Positions 7,964 through 16,046 of a DNA stretch of 64,000 bases are shown here, piece after piece. Origin of the DNA: Glycomyces sp. NRRL B-16210 (GTDB lineage: Bacteria > Actinomycetota > Actinomycetes > Mycobacteriales > Micromonosporaceae). Within the stretch, counting starts at the first letter, position 1. The number at the start of each line of letters is the position of its first letter. The notes below the pieces were generated by a model. That model saw only the letters and a program-made list of their open reading frames with translations, made no database searches and was not told the origin of the DNA. A program made the position numbers and the translations under genes. The stretch spans positions 99,374-163,373 of the forward strand of contig NZ_JOGR01000014.1 of the NCBI RefSeq assembly GCF_000719515.1, read 5' to 3'.

Positions 7964-8881
7964 ATGAGCACTCGATGGACCACCGACGATATCCCCGACC
8001 AGGCCGGACGCACCGTCCTGGTCACCGGCGCCAACAGCGGCCTCGGGCTGGAAACCGCCCGCGCGCTGGCCCGGCGCGGCGCGCACATCATCCTCGCGGT
8101 GCGCAGCGAGCCGAAGGGCCGTGCGGCCGCGAGGGCGATCAACGAGACCGTTCCGGGTGCGGACCTGGAAGTCCGGCGGCTCGACCTGTCCGACCTCGAC
8201 TCGGTGCGGGACTTCGCGGACGGCTTCGGCGGCCCCCTGGACGCCCTGGTCAACAACGCCGGGATCATGACCCCTCCGCGCGCGCTGACCAAGCAGGGCC
8301 ACGAGTCGCAGTTCGCCACGAACCACCTCGGGCATTTCGCGCTGACGGGCCTGCTGCTCGACCGCATCGGGGAAGGACGCGACCCGAGGGTCGTCACCGT
8401 GTCGTCCCTGGCGCATCACCACGGGAGCATCCACTTCGACGACCTCACGGGCGAGCGCCGCTACGGCCCGCTGAAGTACTACGCGCAGTCGAAGCTGGCG
8501 AACCTCCTGTTCGGGATCGAGCTCGACCGACGGCTGCGGGCAGCGGGCAGTCCGATCCGAAGCCTCATCGCGCACCCGGGCCTGGCGGCGACGGAGCTGG
8601 CGCAGAGCATGAACGCGCCGGCCAGACTGATCACTCGCCTGGTGGTCCCGCTGACGAGCCAACCGGCGGCGGCAGGCGCCCTGCCACAGCTGTACGCGGC
8701 GACCGACCCGCGAGCGGAGGGCGGCCAGTACATCGGCCCGGACGGAAGGGGTGAAAGGAAAGGCGCACCGGTGGTTGTGCAGCCCAAGCAGGAAGCAAAG
8801 GACCCGGAGCTGGCGAAGCGACTGTGGGACGTGTCGGAGGAGTTGACGGGCGTTCGATTCCCGCTCACTGCGGCGAGGTGA
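7964..8881 (+). CDS. SDR-family oxidoreductase (retinol-dehydrogenase/WWOX-like)
   Basis: 305 residues. Nucleotide site VTGANSGLGLETARAL near residue 20, NAG in LVNNAGIM, catalytic YYAQSK in the middle, and a long C-terminal extension characteristic of the retinol dehydrogenase/protochlorophyllide-reductase-like SDRs common in actinomycetes. NADP is likely from the Arg in the second strand (AVRSEPKGR). GAGGAG lies just before the ATG. It is divergently paired with the TetR gene and is the obvious regulated target; the pair may respond to a small hydrophobic compound. Confidence 0.85.
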   Translation: MSTRWTTDDIPDQAGRTVLVTGANSGLGLETARALARRGAHIILAVRSEPKGRAAARAINETVPGADLEVRRLDLSDLDSVRDFADGFGGPLDALVNNAGIMTPPRALTKQGHESQFATNHLGHFALTGLLLDRIGEGRDPRVVTVSSLAHHHGSIHFDDLTGERRYGPLKYYAQSKLANLLFGIELDRRLRAAGSPIRSLIAHPGLAATELAQSMNAPARLITRLVVPLTSQPAAAGALPQLYAATDPRAEGGQYIGPDGRGERKGAPVVVQPKQEAKDPELAKRLWDVSEELTGVRFPLTAAR

Positions 8882-9028
8882 CCCCAGGACCGAAGCCAAG
8901 CTGAGGCATCGGCGGCTAGACCTGCATCGTTTGCGGGCGGTCCACGACAATGCCGAAACGGGGGACGGCGATGAGGGCCTCGGACCGATATGGTGGGTTG
9001 CAGGCCCGTTCAGCGAGAAGGACTCCCC

Positions 9029-11500
9029 TTGACCGAACCGCAGCCCGAACCTGAAGCACCGCCCGCGCCCGAGAACCTAGCTGCGAACGGCAACGCCAGT
9101 TTCGTGAACAACTTCGCAGATCCGGTCAAGACCGTCATCCAAGCCGACAACTCCGAGGTACATCTACACCAAGCCGAAGCGGAACCGACACGGTTGCACG
9201 ACTTCAGGAGTGGGCCGCTCTCGGTCGGCCATGTTCCCAGTCTCGCCGCGGAGCGCCAAACGCGCGAGAGCGACGAGATCCTGGCCAGGACACTCGAAGC
9301 CGGGGAGACTGCGGTGCTCTGCCAGGTCATGGTCGGTATGGGTGGCGTCGGCAAGACCCAGACGGCGGCAGCATACGCACAACAGAACTTGCACGACGGC
9401 AACATCGACCTGCTGGTCTGGGTCTCGGCATCTGACAGGGCATCCATCATCTCGGCCTTCACCTCCGCTGCAAGGCAGACCTGCGGCGCTGATCCGCACG
9501 ATGCGGTCGCATCAGCCGAGGCATTCCTGTCTTGGCTCAATCGCCCAAGCGGCCCACGCTGGCTCGTGGTGCTCGACGACCTCACCGACCCGGACCATTT
9601 GATCGGTCTCTGGCCGCCGGCCGCTCCTCACGGACGCACGATCGTCACCACCCGTCGCCGTGACTCCGCACTTGACGGTGAGGGTCGCCAGCGCATCGAC
9701 TTGGGGAAGTTCACCGAAGACCAAGCCCGCAGCTACCTCCGCCAGCGCCTAGGCGCTCACAGCCCCGCCTTCCAAGGCGCAGACCGGCTCGCGAATGCGT
9801 TGGAACACCTGCCCTTGGCACTTGCCCAGGCGGCAGCGTACATCCGTGACCAACCCGGCTCGACGTGCGAGTCCTACTCCGCGATGGTTGAGGGTAATAC
9901 CGTCAAACTGCGAGAGCTGCAACCTGAACGGCTGCCAGACGGTTACCCGTTCGGAGTCGCAGCATGTTGGTCGATTTCAATCGCGCTGGCCGATGGGGAA
10001 GAGCCGGTGGGTGTCGCCGGTTCGATCATGGCAACAGCGAGCCTGCTTGATGCGGCAGGCATCCCGGTAGGTGTGTTCACCAGCGAAGCGCTGCGAACAC
10101 TGCTCTCCGCAGCGCACCAAGAAGCGCTGTCGGCGGAACCAAAGCAACGATCGCTGGATGGTGACGAACTTGCGCCTGCCGACAAGCAGACTCGTGCGCC
10201 GATTGAGTCGGCCGCTGTGGAAAAGGTCTTGTCCAGGCTGTTTCGCTTGAACTTGATCGACTTCGATGGGTCAACCGTGCGAGTCCACGGTCTCGTCCAA
10301 CGCGCAGTTCGCGAGCGACTGACGCCAGTCGAATCGAAGGTGCACGCGGTATCGGCAGCGGATGCGCTCAAGGAAATTTGGCCTCCGGTGGCGAGTAGCC
10401 CGATATACGAGGCAAGTCTGAGGGCCAACACGACAAGTCTGCGCGAACGTGCCTCTCTATTTGAAACCAGGGCGCACCCTGTGCTGTTCGAAGCGGGACG
10501 AAGCCTTGGAGAAGAGGGCCAGGTTGCCAAAGCTGGCGAGTACTTTCAGAAGCTATACGCTGATTGCCAAACGGCTTTCGGCCCGGACCACCCCCACACC
10601 CTGTCGGCCAATCACAACATTGCAATCTGGCGCCGAAATGCCGGGAACGCAGCCGGTGCCCTCACTGCGCTCGAAGCCCTTCTCCCCGACTTCATTCGCA
10701 TCCTCGGCCCCGATCATGACGAGACTCTCATCACTCGCAGTAACATCGCCTCCTTGCGCGCGGAAACGGGTCATCTGATCGCGGCCTTCGCCGAATTCGA
10801 AGCTCTTCTCACCGATCAGATCCGTGTTTTTGGCCCCGACCACTCCAACACACTTGCCACCCGCAACAACATCGCAGCCTGGCACGGGGAGGCCGGGGAC
10901 GCAGCCGGTGCCCTCACTGCGCTCGAAGCCCTTCTCCCCGACTTCATTCGTGATCTTGGCCCCGACCACCCCGATACGCTCACCATCCGCAACAACATCG
11001 CATACTGGCGCGGGGAGGCCGGGGACGCAGCCGGTGCCCTCACTGCGCTCGAAGCCCTTCTCCCCGACTTCATTCGTGTTCTTGGCCCCGACCACCCCCA
11101 CACCCTCGCCACCCGAGGCAACATCGCTCACTGGCGCGCGGAAACCGACGACGCGGCCGGGGCCCTCACCGCCCTTGAAGCCCTCCTCACCGATCGCACC
11201 CGAGTCCTCGGGCCCGACCACCCCGACACTCTCACCACCCGCCGACACGACTGGCGCCCTCACCGCCTTCGAAGCCCTCCTCACCGACTGCACCCGTGTC
11301 TTCGGGCCCGACCACCCCGACACACTCTCACCACCCGCCACAACATCGCATACTGGCGCGGGGAAACCGGCGACACGACTGGCGCCCTCACCGCCTTCGA
11401 AGCCCTCCTCACCGATCGCACCCGTGTCCTCGGGCCCGACCACCCCGACACCCTCACCACGAGGCGGCGGCGGGACTTCCTTCGCGAGACAAGCGAGTAG
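9029..11500 (+). CDS. STAND NTPase: NB-ARC domain with C-terminal TPR (42-residue) repeats
   Basis: 823 residues from a TTG at 9029 that follows AGAAGGA by 6 nt; an ATG at 8990 is in frame but lacks a ribosome site. Domain order: short N-terminal tag (NGNASFVNNFADPVKTVIQ), NB-ARC ATPase with Walker A GMGGVGKT (K109), Walker B WLVVLDD (D183/D184), sensor TIVTTRRRDS, GLPL-like LEHLPLALAQAAAYI, a winged-helix region, then about eight TPR units of 42 residues (xLGPDHPDTLxTRxNIAxWRxE). Such proteins act as switch ATPases in signalling or phage defence. No effector domain is visible. Base composition is visibly less GC-rich than neighbours. A stretch near 11240-11322 is read out of frame relative to the repeats. 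Confidence 0.85.
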   Translation: MTEPQPEPEAPPAPENLAANGNASFVNNFADPVKTVIQADNSEVHLHQAEAEPTRLHDFRSGPLSVGHVPSLAAERQTRESDEILARTLEAGETAVLCQVMVGMGGVGKTQTAAAYAQQNLHDGNIDLLVWVSASDRASIISAFTSAARQTCGADPHDAVASAEAFLSWLNRPSGPRWLVVLDDLTDPDHLIGLWPPAAPHGRTIVTTRRRDSALDGEGRQRIDLGKFTEDQARSYLRQRLGAHSPAFQGADRLANALEHLPLALAQAAAYIRDQPGSTCESYSAMVEGNTVKLRELQPERLPDGYPFGVAACWSISIALADGEEPVGVAGSIMATASLLDAAGIPVGVFTSEALRTLLSAAHQEALSAEPKQRSLDGDELAPADKQTRAPIESAAVEKVLSRLFRLNLIDFDGSTVRVHGLVQRAVRERLTPVESKVHAVSAADALKEIWPPVASSPIYEASLRANTTSLRERASLFETRAHPVLFEAGRSLGEEGQVAKAGEYFQKLYADCQTAFGPDHPHTLSANHNIAIWRRNAGNAAGALTALEALLPDFIRILGPDHDETLITRSNIASLRAETGHLIAAFAEFEALLTDQIRVFGPDHSNTLATRNNIAAWHGEAGDAAGALTALEALLPDFIRDLGPDHPDTLTIRNNIAYWRGEAGDAAGALTALEALLPDFIRVLGPDHPHTLATRGNIAHWRAETDDAAGALTALEALLTDRTRVLGPDHPDTLTTRRHDWRPHRLRSPPHRLHPCLRARPPRHTLTTRHNIAYWRGETGDTTGALTAFEALLTDRTRVLGPDHPDTLTTRRRRDFLRETSE
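10540..11490 (+). repeat. Tandem 126-bp TPR-coding repeats, very similar copies
   Basis: About eight units of 126 bp encode the 42-residue TPRs. Several share long identical stretches, for example the block around GGTGCCCTCACTGCGCTCG recurs about every 126 bp, pointing to recent duplication. The GGGCCCGACCACC landmark occurs at 11210, 11304 and 11432: intervals of 94 and 128 instead of 126. Confidence 0.85.
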
Positions 11501-11601
11501 CGGCGTCTAGTTTGCTTCTGGTGCCGAATACCCTGCGGAAGGCCGCACCTACTCTGGCTCGGGCCTGCTCGGGCCACTGTCGCAGAGGCCTGGCCCCGGG
11601 T

Positions 11602-12204
11602 TCAGCGGACTCGGTCGTAGAACATGGCCAGTTCTCCTTTCTCCCCTGCGGCTTGGCTCGTGAGGGTCCATTGGCCTGCCGGTAGGCCGTCTTCGAAGAG
11701 GCGGGGGCCGCCTCCCAGCGTCACCGGGAAGATCATCATTCCCAGGCGGTCGACCAAGTCCTCCGCCAAAAGCGCCTTGATGATGCTTGCGCTGCTCGGG
11801 ACCAGGATGTCTCCTCCATCTGCGGCTTTCAGCTCGACCGCCACCTCAGCGGTCGGCCTGTCGAAGACCGTCGTTCGTTCCCACGGCGCTGCCGCAAGCG
11901 TGGAGGAGAGCACCACCTTCTCCGTGTCCACCAGCCACTTCGCGAATCCCTCGTCCCTGGGATCGACGCCTTCGGCGCCGATCACGGTCGGCCAGAAGCC
12001 GAGGAAGCCCTCCGCGTTGGTCCGGCCGAGCAGTGCCGTCGTCGCGTTCTCCCACAGGCTCGTCATGTGGTCCCGTGCGACATCCGTTACGGCGTACGGC
12101 TGCACCCAGCTCATGTCCACGGGGTTCTCGGGATCGGCGTAGCGGCCGTCGATGGAGAGGTTCATGTTGGCGATGACCCTGCGGCCACCGTTCAGCGTGT
12201 TCAT
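11602..12204 (-). CDS. RibD C-terminal / dihydrofolate-reductase-fold protein
   Basis: 200 residues. It starts MNTLNGGRRVIANMNLSIDGRYA, the reductase N-terminal strand of the RibD_C family, and ends with the NADPH-fold pattern LVDRLGMMIFPVTLGGG followed by RLFEDG. Small stand-alone members reduce unknown pteridine-like or other substrates; it is not the essential DHFR or riboflavin enzyme. ATG at 12204 overlaps the TGA of the ArsR-SRPBCC gene (ATGA) and has AAGGAG upstream, so the two genes form one operon. Confidence 0.8.
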   Translation of the reverse strand: MNTLNGGRRVIANMNLSIDGRYADPENPVDMSWVQPYAVTDVARDHMTSLWENATTALLGRTNAEGFLGFWPTVIGAEGVDPRDEGFAKWLVDTEKVVLSSTLAAAPWERTTVFDRPTAEVAVELKAADGGDILVPSSASIIKALLAEDLVDRLGMMIFPVTLGGGPRLFEDGLPAGQWTLTSQAAGEKGELAMFYDRVR

Positions 12205-13049
12205 TTCGAACTCCTTGTTCGCGTTCGGGTTTTCGCCTCGCCTGCTTCTGCTCCGAGGATCGTTGCGAGCTTGTCGAGGCTCTGGCCGAAGCCGATCTCG
12301 ATGCCCGCGATGAAGTCCGCGGAATCGACCGTGCTGTCGGTGATCCGGTAGCGGACGTCCAGACCGGTGCCCTCGCCGGTGGACCGGACCGTGTACTCGA
12401 CATTCGAGGTGAAGGCGATGCCGCCGTCCGGTAGCAGCGGCGAGAGCCGGTAGGTCAAGCGCTCGAAGGGGACCACTTCGTCGACCGTGCCTTCGGCCCG
12501 GCCGACCACCACACCGGACCCGTCGGTGTCCTCGACGTCGCGGTACTCCTGCACGATCCGGCCGCCCGGCTCCGGCTCGAACTCCATATCGCCGACCCGG
12601 AGGTCGTCGGGCGTCCACCATTCGGCGAGCAGCGCCGTCTCCGTCAGGTGCCGCCAGACCTGTTCCGGCTCGGCCGCCAGTTCGCGGGTGAAGGTGAAGG
12701 TGCGGCCATCGGCCCAGTGCGTCTCCGTGGCGGCGAACCGCTCCGCGTCGAGGCTGAGTCCGTACCGGTCGAAAGTCGAGTCCGGGCCGGTCGCCGCGTC
12801 GGCGAAGCGGCCCAGTTCGGCCGCCAGCGCCCGCAGCGGTTCGGAACGCAGCGCGTAGACGCGGCGCTGGCCGCTGCGTTGGGAGGTGACGATCCCGGCG
12901 CGTTCGAGCGCCTGGAGGTGCTTGGTCGTCTGCGGTTGGCGCGCCTCGGCGAGCCGCGCCAAGACGCCGACCGAGCGGGGTCGCTCGGCCAGCAGTGCCA
13001 CGAGCCGCCAGCGGGTCGGGTCCGCCAGCGCGGTCAGAATCGCGTCCAT
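12201..13049 (-). CDS. ArsR-type HTH fused to SRPBCC (AHSA1) domain
   Basis: 282 residues. Residues 1-80 are an ArsR winged helix (LADPTRWRLVALLAERPRS, recognition helix ARQPQTTKHLQALERAG). No metal-binding Cys pair is seen, so it is unlikely to be a metal sensor. Residues ~115-260 form an SRPBCC/AHSA1 domain (FTFTRELAAEPEQVWRHLTE, LLAEWWTPDDLRVG). In other actinomycetes these two parts are often separate adjacent genes; here they are one protein, perhaps a repressor with its own ligand-binding cup. The gene is first in a two-gene operon with the RibD-C protein, and a long dyad lies 10 nt upstream of its start. Confidence 0.85.
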   Translation of the reverse strand: MDAILTALADPTRWRLVALLAERPRSVGVLARLAEARQPQTTKHLQALERAGIVTSQRSGQRRVYALRSEPLRALAAELGRFADAATGPDSTFDRYGLSLDAERFAATETHWADGRTFTFTRELAAEPEQVWRHLTETALLAEWWTPDDLRVGDMEFEPEPGGRIVQEYRDVEDTDGSGVVVGRAEGTVDEVVPFERLTYRLSPLLPDGGIAFTSNVEYTVRSTGEGTGLDVRYRITDSTVDSADFIAGIEIGFGQSLDKLATILGAEAGEAKTRTRTRSSK

Positions 13050-13058
13050 GCGATCAAG

Positions 13059-13092
13059 TATTCCTCGGAGAGAATATTCTCGTCAAGGAATA
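13059..13092. promoter_or_regulatory. Long dyad upstream of the ArsR-SRPBCC operon
   Basis: An outer inverted repeat TATTCCT (13059-13065) / AGGAATA (13086-13092) encloses a perfect palindrome GAGAATATTCTC (13070-13081). Both share the same centre, 13075.5. The position just before the ATG fits autoregulation. Confidence 0.65.
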
Positions 13093-13151
13093 TGTTCGGC
13101 TATTTTCGCGGTGTCCGGTGGGTCCGTTCGAGTTGGTCGGGGCCGTTGCGG

Positions 13152-14072
13152 TTACAGAAGATCGCCGCAGAAGGACTTGATCGCCCGGTTGACCGTCTCG
13201 GGGCGCTCCCAGGGCATGAAGTGCCCCGCGCCCTTGACCCAGAACGGCCCGACCGCCTCGGGGAAGGCGAGCGCGCACTTCTCCTCGATGTGGTCGCCGA
13301 CCGTGACCTGGTCCTCGCCGATGAGGACGAGCGTGCGGTGCGGGACGGGCCGGTCGATCATCTCCGGGGCCGAGAGTTCCCTGGTGCCCATGACCACCTC
13401 GTAGTCGGCGAAGGAGGCGCGCAGCCGGGCGGCGTCGCCGTACGGCTCGGTCAGGTAGGCGAGGTCGGTCTCGTCGAAGGCGTCCGGCGGGCACCACATG
13501 CGGTGGCCGTAGAACTCGGCGACATAGCGGCGCCGGCGCTCGGGTGTGTCCAGTTCGGCCACAAGCTCGTCGGCGTGGCGGCCTTGGCGGCGCTGGTAGT
13601 CGTAGACGGCGGGCTTGGGCCTGCCCGGCGGGATGCCGGCGGCGGTGAAATCCTCGCCCAGGTCGGGCATCGAGTCGTCCAGGATCACCAGGCGGTCGAC
13701 GCGGTCGCCGTGGCGGTTGGCCATGTCGATGGCGATCATGGCGCCGAGGTCGTGGGCGGCGACGACCGCGCGTTCCCAACCGAGGACGTCGAACAGGCCG
13801 GTGAGGTCGGTGTTGAAGGCGTTGAAGTCGTAGAAGCCGTCGGGCGCGAAGTCGGAGTCGCCGTAGCCGCGCAGGTCGGGGGCGACGACGTCGAAGCCGG
13901 CCTCGGCGAGCGGCGCGAGGTTGCGCGACCAGATCCGGCTCGTGCACGGGAAGCCGTGGATCAGCAGCAGCGGGACGCCGCCTTCGCCGAGGCGGCGCAC
14001 CGCGAGCCTGTGGGTGCCGTGGACGGTGATCATCGCGGGGTCGACGGCAGCGAAAGGAAGACTCATACGCAC
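13152..14072 (-). CDS. Alpha/beta hydrolase with Asp nucleophile (epoxide hydrolase / haloalkane dehalogenase type)
   Basis: 306 residues. The oxyanion motif HGFP is at residues 39-42. The nucleophile elbow reads AAHDLGA with Asp at about residue 108 instead of Ser, which separates epoxide hydrolases and haloacetate/haloalkane dehalogenases from esterases. The catalytic His is H284 in KGAGHFMPWERP. DLRGYGDSD and the cap region are typical. Epoxide hydrolase and fluoroacetate-dehalogenase-like functions cannot be told apart here. Either GTG 14072 or ATG 14066 starts it; no ribosome site decides. It is convergent with nothing and probably monocistronic. Confidence 0.8.
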   Translation of the reverse strand: MRMSLPFAAVDPAMITVHGTHRLAVRRLGEGGVPLLLIHGFPCTSRIWSRNLAPLAEAGFDVVAPDLRGYGDSDFAPDGFYDFNAFNTDLTGLFDVLGWERAVVAAHDLGAMIAIDMANRHGDRVDRLVILDDSMPDLGEDFTAAGIPPGRPKPAVYDYQRRQGRHADELVAELDTPERRRRYVAEFYGHRMWCPPDAFDETDLAYLTEPYGDAARLRASFADYEVVMGTRELSAPEMIDRPVPHRTLVLIGEDQVTVGDHIEEKCALAFPEAVGPFWVKGAGHFMPWERPETVNRAIKSFCGDLL

Positions 14073-14424
14073 GTTCTACACGATCGAGCCGCCCGGCACC
14101 GCCGCGAATCGCGGGCGTGACCTCTGCGTCGGGTTCGTTTTCGACTGTTCTCGGTTCGATGTCCGGTGTGTCGGTGTTCGAGGTTCCGGTGTGCGGAGCC
14201 TCGGTGGGCATCCGATGCGCAGCGGACGTTGCGGGCTCGATGCCCGTGCGGTTCGCGTCCGGGCTCGGGCGATCCGAGGGAGCGCGTCGTGCTTCGTTGC
14301 GCCCCAGTGCCTTCGGGCACCGGCGGCCTCTGCAACCGCGCTGCGACCGAAACGGTTTTCGGTACCGATGTAGGTCCCGACCTGGGGAGGGAGTCGGAAA
14401 TCGGGCGCGGATAGGCTGGGGTGC
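14073..14424. other. Intergenic region without a credible gene
   Basis: About 350 nt, less GC-rich than the flanks. Open frames here lack ribosome sites and recognisable composition. Nothing is seen apart from the -10 box for the following gene at its right end. Confidence 0.5.
14412..14417 (+). promoter_or_regulatory. -10 box (TAGGCT) for a leaderless transcript
   Basis: TAGGCT lies 7 nt before the ATG at 14425, with no ribosome-binding sequence between them. Confidence 0.5.
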
Positions 14425-15138
14425 ATGGATGCTGCGTCGTATTTGCGCCATTTCCGGCGCGAGCTTGATGCGTTCGCCGCCTGCCTCGCGGGCGGCGACC
14501 TGGACACGCCCATCGAGCACGGCGAGGACGCCGACGACCTGGCCGAGCTCGCGGCCCAGGTCGGTGCGTCCAACCTGTTCGCCGCCGCCGCGGTCTCCGA
14601 CTGGGACGGCCGCAGCGAACCGCCCGACGGCACCCCGCCGGTGGTCCCCGAGGACCGCGGCGAGCTGATCCGGTGGGTCGACGGCACCGGCGAGGTGCTG
14701 CTCATGGCCCTCGACACGGACGCGACCTCGCCCGCCTGGGGCTACTACACGCCGCCGAACGTGGGCCACTGGCAGCGGGCGTGCGCGGTGTCGATGATGC
14801 TGCGCCGCTGGGACGCCGAGCGCGCCACCGGAACCGCCGCGCCGCTCGACCCGGAGCTGGCGGGCGCGGGGATCTCCGAGGTCTTCGAAGTGCTGGCGCC
14901 CAGGCAGATCGGGCGCGGCAAGGCCTGGCCGCCGGACGCGTGCATCCGGCTCGACGCGATCGACACCGGCGACTGGTGGGTGTTCGGGCCCGGCGACCCG
15001 GTCGCCCAGCTCGCCGGCATAGCCGAGGACCTGCTGCTGCTCTTGCGGGGCAGGCGGAGCGCGGACGACCCGGTGTTCACCTGGACCGGCGAGCGCGCCA
15101 CCGCCCTGTCCGTCCTCAAAGGACCGTTGACCGACTGA
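14425..15138 (+). CDS. Maleylpyruvate isomerase (MDMPI/DinB)-family mycothiol-dependent enzyme-like protein
   Basis: 237 residues. The layout matches the MDMPI family: an N-terminal DinB-like helix (YLRHFRRELDAFAACLAGGDLDTPI), a central VGHWQRACAVSMMLRRWDAE block corresponding to the family's R-R-x-x-E / H-R-x-D-A-E signature, and a C-terminal domain with DTGDWWVFGPGD. Several of the usual metal-binding His positions are replaced, so catalytic activity is uncertain. Actinobacterial relatives use mycothiol to isomerise or detoxify substrates. A -10 box 7 nt before the ATG suggests a leaderless mRNA. Confidence 0.65.
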   Translation: MDAASYLRHFRRELDAFAACLAGGDLDTPIEHGEDADDLAELAAQVGASNLFAAAAVSDWDGRSEPPDGTPPVVPEDRGELIRWVDGTGEVLLMALDTDATSPAWGYYTPPNVGHWQRACAVSMMLRRWDAERATGTAAPLDPELAGAGISEVFEVLAPRQIGRGKAWPPDACIRLDAIDTGDWWVFGPGDPVAQLAGIAEDLLLLLRGRRSADDPVFTWTGERATALSVLKGPLTD

Positions 15139-15269
15139 TCGCCTCGGCGGTCACCGCACAGTGATCACTCCGGGGCGCAAAGTCAGAAAATCCCGTCCCA
15201 CCCGTATCCTCTGGTTCCCTTGCGTCCCATGCCTACCAGTTCAGGCTCCCACGACGTGCCCCGCTCGCC

Positions 15270-15275
15270 TATAGT
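15270..15275 (+). promoter_or_regulatory. -10 box (TATAGT) of the ESX effector module
   Basis: TATAGT gives a predicted transcription start near 15282, about 55 nt before the first gene of the module at 15337. No strong -35 is visible. A frame beginning at the ATG at 15282 runs in another frame over the next genes and looks like a shadow. Confidence 0.45.
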
Positions 15276-15336
15276 CCGAAGATGAACCCGTCGACCATCC
15301 GGCAGTCCCCCTGCCGGCCTTCGGAACGGAGCATCG

Positions 15337-15714
15337 ATGGACGACCCGCTCATGGACGTGGAGGGCGCCAGGGAGCGCCTCGAAGCGTGGAAGGCCAAGG
15401 CCGAGCAGCGAGCCGAGGAGACCCAGGCCGCGAGCCGCGGGCTCCAGGAACTGCGCGTCACCGCCTTCGACGACAACCGCATCATCGAGGCCACGATCGA
15501 CCACGGCGGCAACCTCCTGCACGTCAAGGCCGACCCCCGCATCACCAGGCAGCCGCCCGAGTACACCGCCAATGCGATGGTCCAGGCCTACCGGAACGCC
15601 AAGGCGAAACTCGCCGAAGCCGCCGCCGAGGTCGTCCGCGACACCGTCGGCACCGACACGGCCACCGGCCGAGCCCTCCTCGCCGGATTCGCCGTCAAGG
15701 AGGAGGACCGGTAG
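15337..15714 (+). CDS. YbaB/EbfC-like protein of an ESX effector module
   Basis: 125 residues. A long N-terminal helix (ARERLEAWKAKAEQRAEETQAASRG region) is followed by short strands (LRVTAFDDNRIIEATIDHGG, LLHVKADPRI) and a second helix, the arrangement of the YbaB/EbfC nucleoid-associated fold. In actinomycetes such proteins are repeatedly encoded first in ESX substrate operons, where they may act as chaperones or DNA-binding regulators. GGAG lies 8 nt before the ATG. Its stop TAG is immediately followed by the ATG of the EspC-like gene. Confidence 0.75.
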   Translation: MDDPLMDVEGARERLEAWKAKAEQRAEETQAASRGLQELRVTAFDDNRIIEATIDHGGNLLHVKADPRITRQPPEYTANAMVQAYRNAKAKLAEAAAEVVRDTVGTDTATGRALLAGFAVKEEDR

Positions 15715-16026
15715 ATGAGCGACCGATCCGTCGACCCCGAGGAACTGCGCGACCACGCCAACCACCTTCGCGCCCTGCAAGACCGCTTCGCGGCCATCCG
15801 CGCGGCCAGCTCCCACATCGCGATGTCCGACGACGCGTACGGGCAGCTGTGCCAGATGCTCCCGCCGATCATGGAGTCGCGGCACCAGGACCAGGACGCG
15901 GGCATGGAGGCGCTGGCGGAGAACCTCGAACTCCTCGCCGAGGCCCTCGGCGACTGCGCCGCCGACTACGAGGCCGCCGACGCCGAGGCCTCCGACGAAT
16001 TCGCCCAGCTCGAATCCGAACTCTGA
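15715..16026 (+). CDS. EspC/WXG100-like type VII secretion target
   Basis: 103 residues, all predicted helix with no signal peptide. It opens with SVDPEELRDHANHLRALQDRF, the EspC-type N-terminal helix pattern, and ends with an acidic helix including DYEAADAEA and the Y-x-x-x-[D/E] export-type signal of ESX substrates. The length is right for an ESX-1 secretion-associated protein that would pair with a partner helix hairpin. It follows the YbaB-like gene with no gap and precedes the WXG carrier, so it may be a co-secreted partner of that protein. Confidence 0.75.
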   Translation: MSDRSVDPEELRDHANHLRALQDRFAAIRAASSHIAMSDDAYGQLCQMLPPIMESRHQDQDAGMEALAENLELLAEALGDCAADYEAADAEASDEFAQLESEL

Positions 16027-16046
16027 CACCCCTGGAGTGAGCCGCC

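Noticed and set aside
8990..9028. ATG 8990 as the start of the STAND gene
   Set aside because: No ribosome-binding site precedes it, while TTG 9029 has AGAAGGA 6 nt upstream; the 13 extra residues look unlike a domain.
14073..14424. Small gene in the gap before the MDMPI-like gene
   Set aside because: Several short frames exist on both strands but none has a ribosome site, a codon bias like the neighbours or a recognisable sequence.
15282..16040. Separate Arg/Pro-rich protein starting right after the TATAGT box
   Set aside because: It is read in a different frame over the YbaB-like and EspC-like genes and has the composition of an antisense/off-frame shadow.
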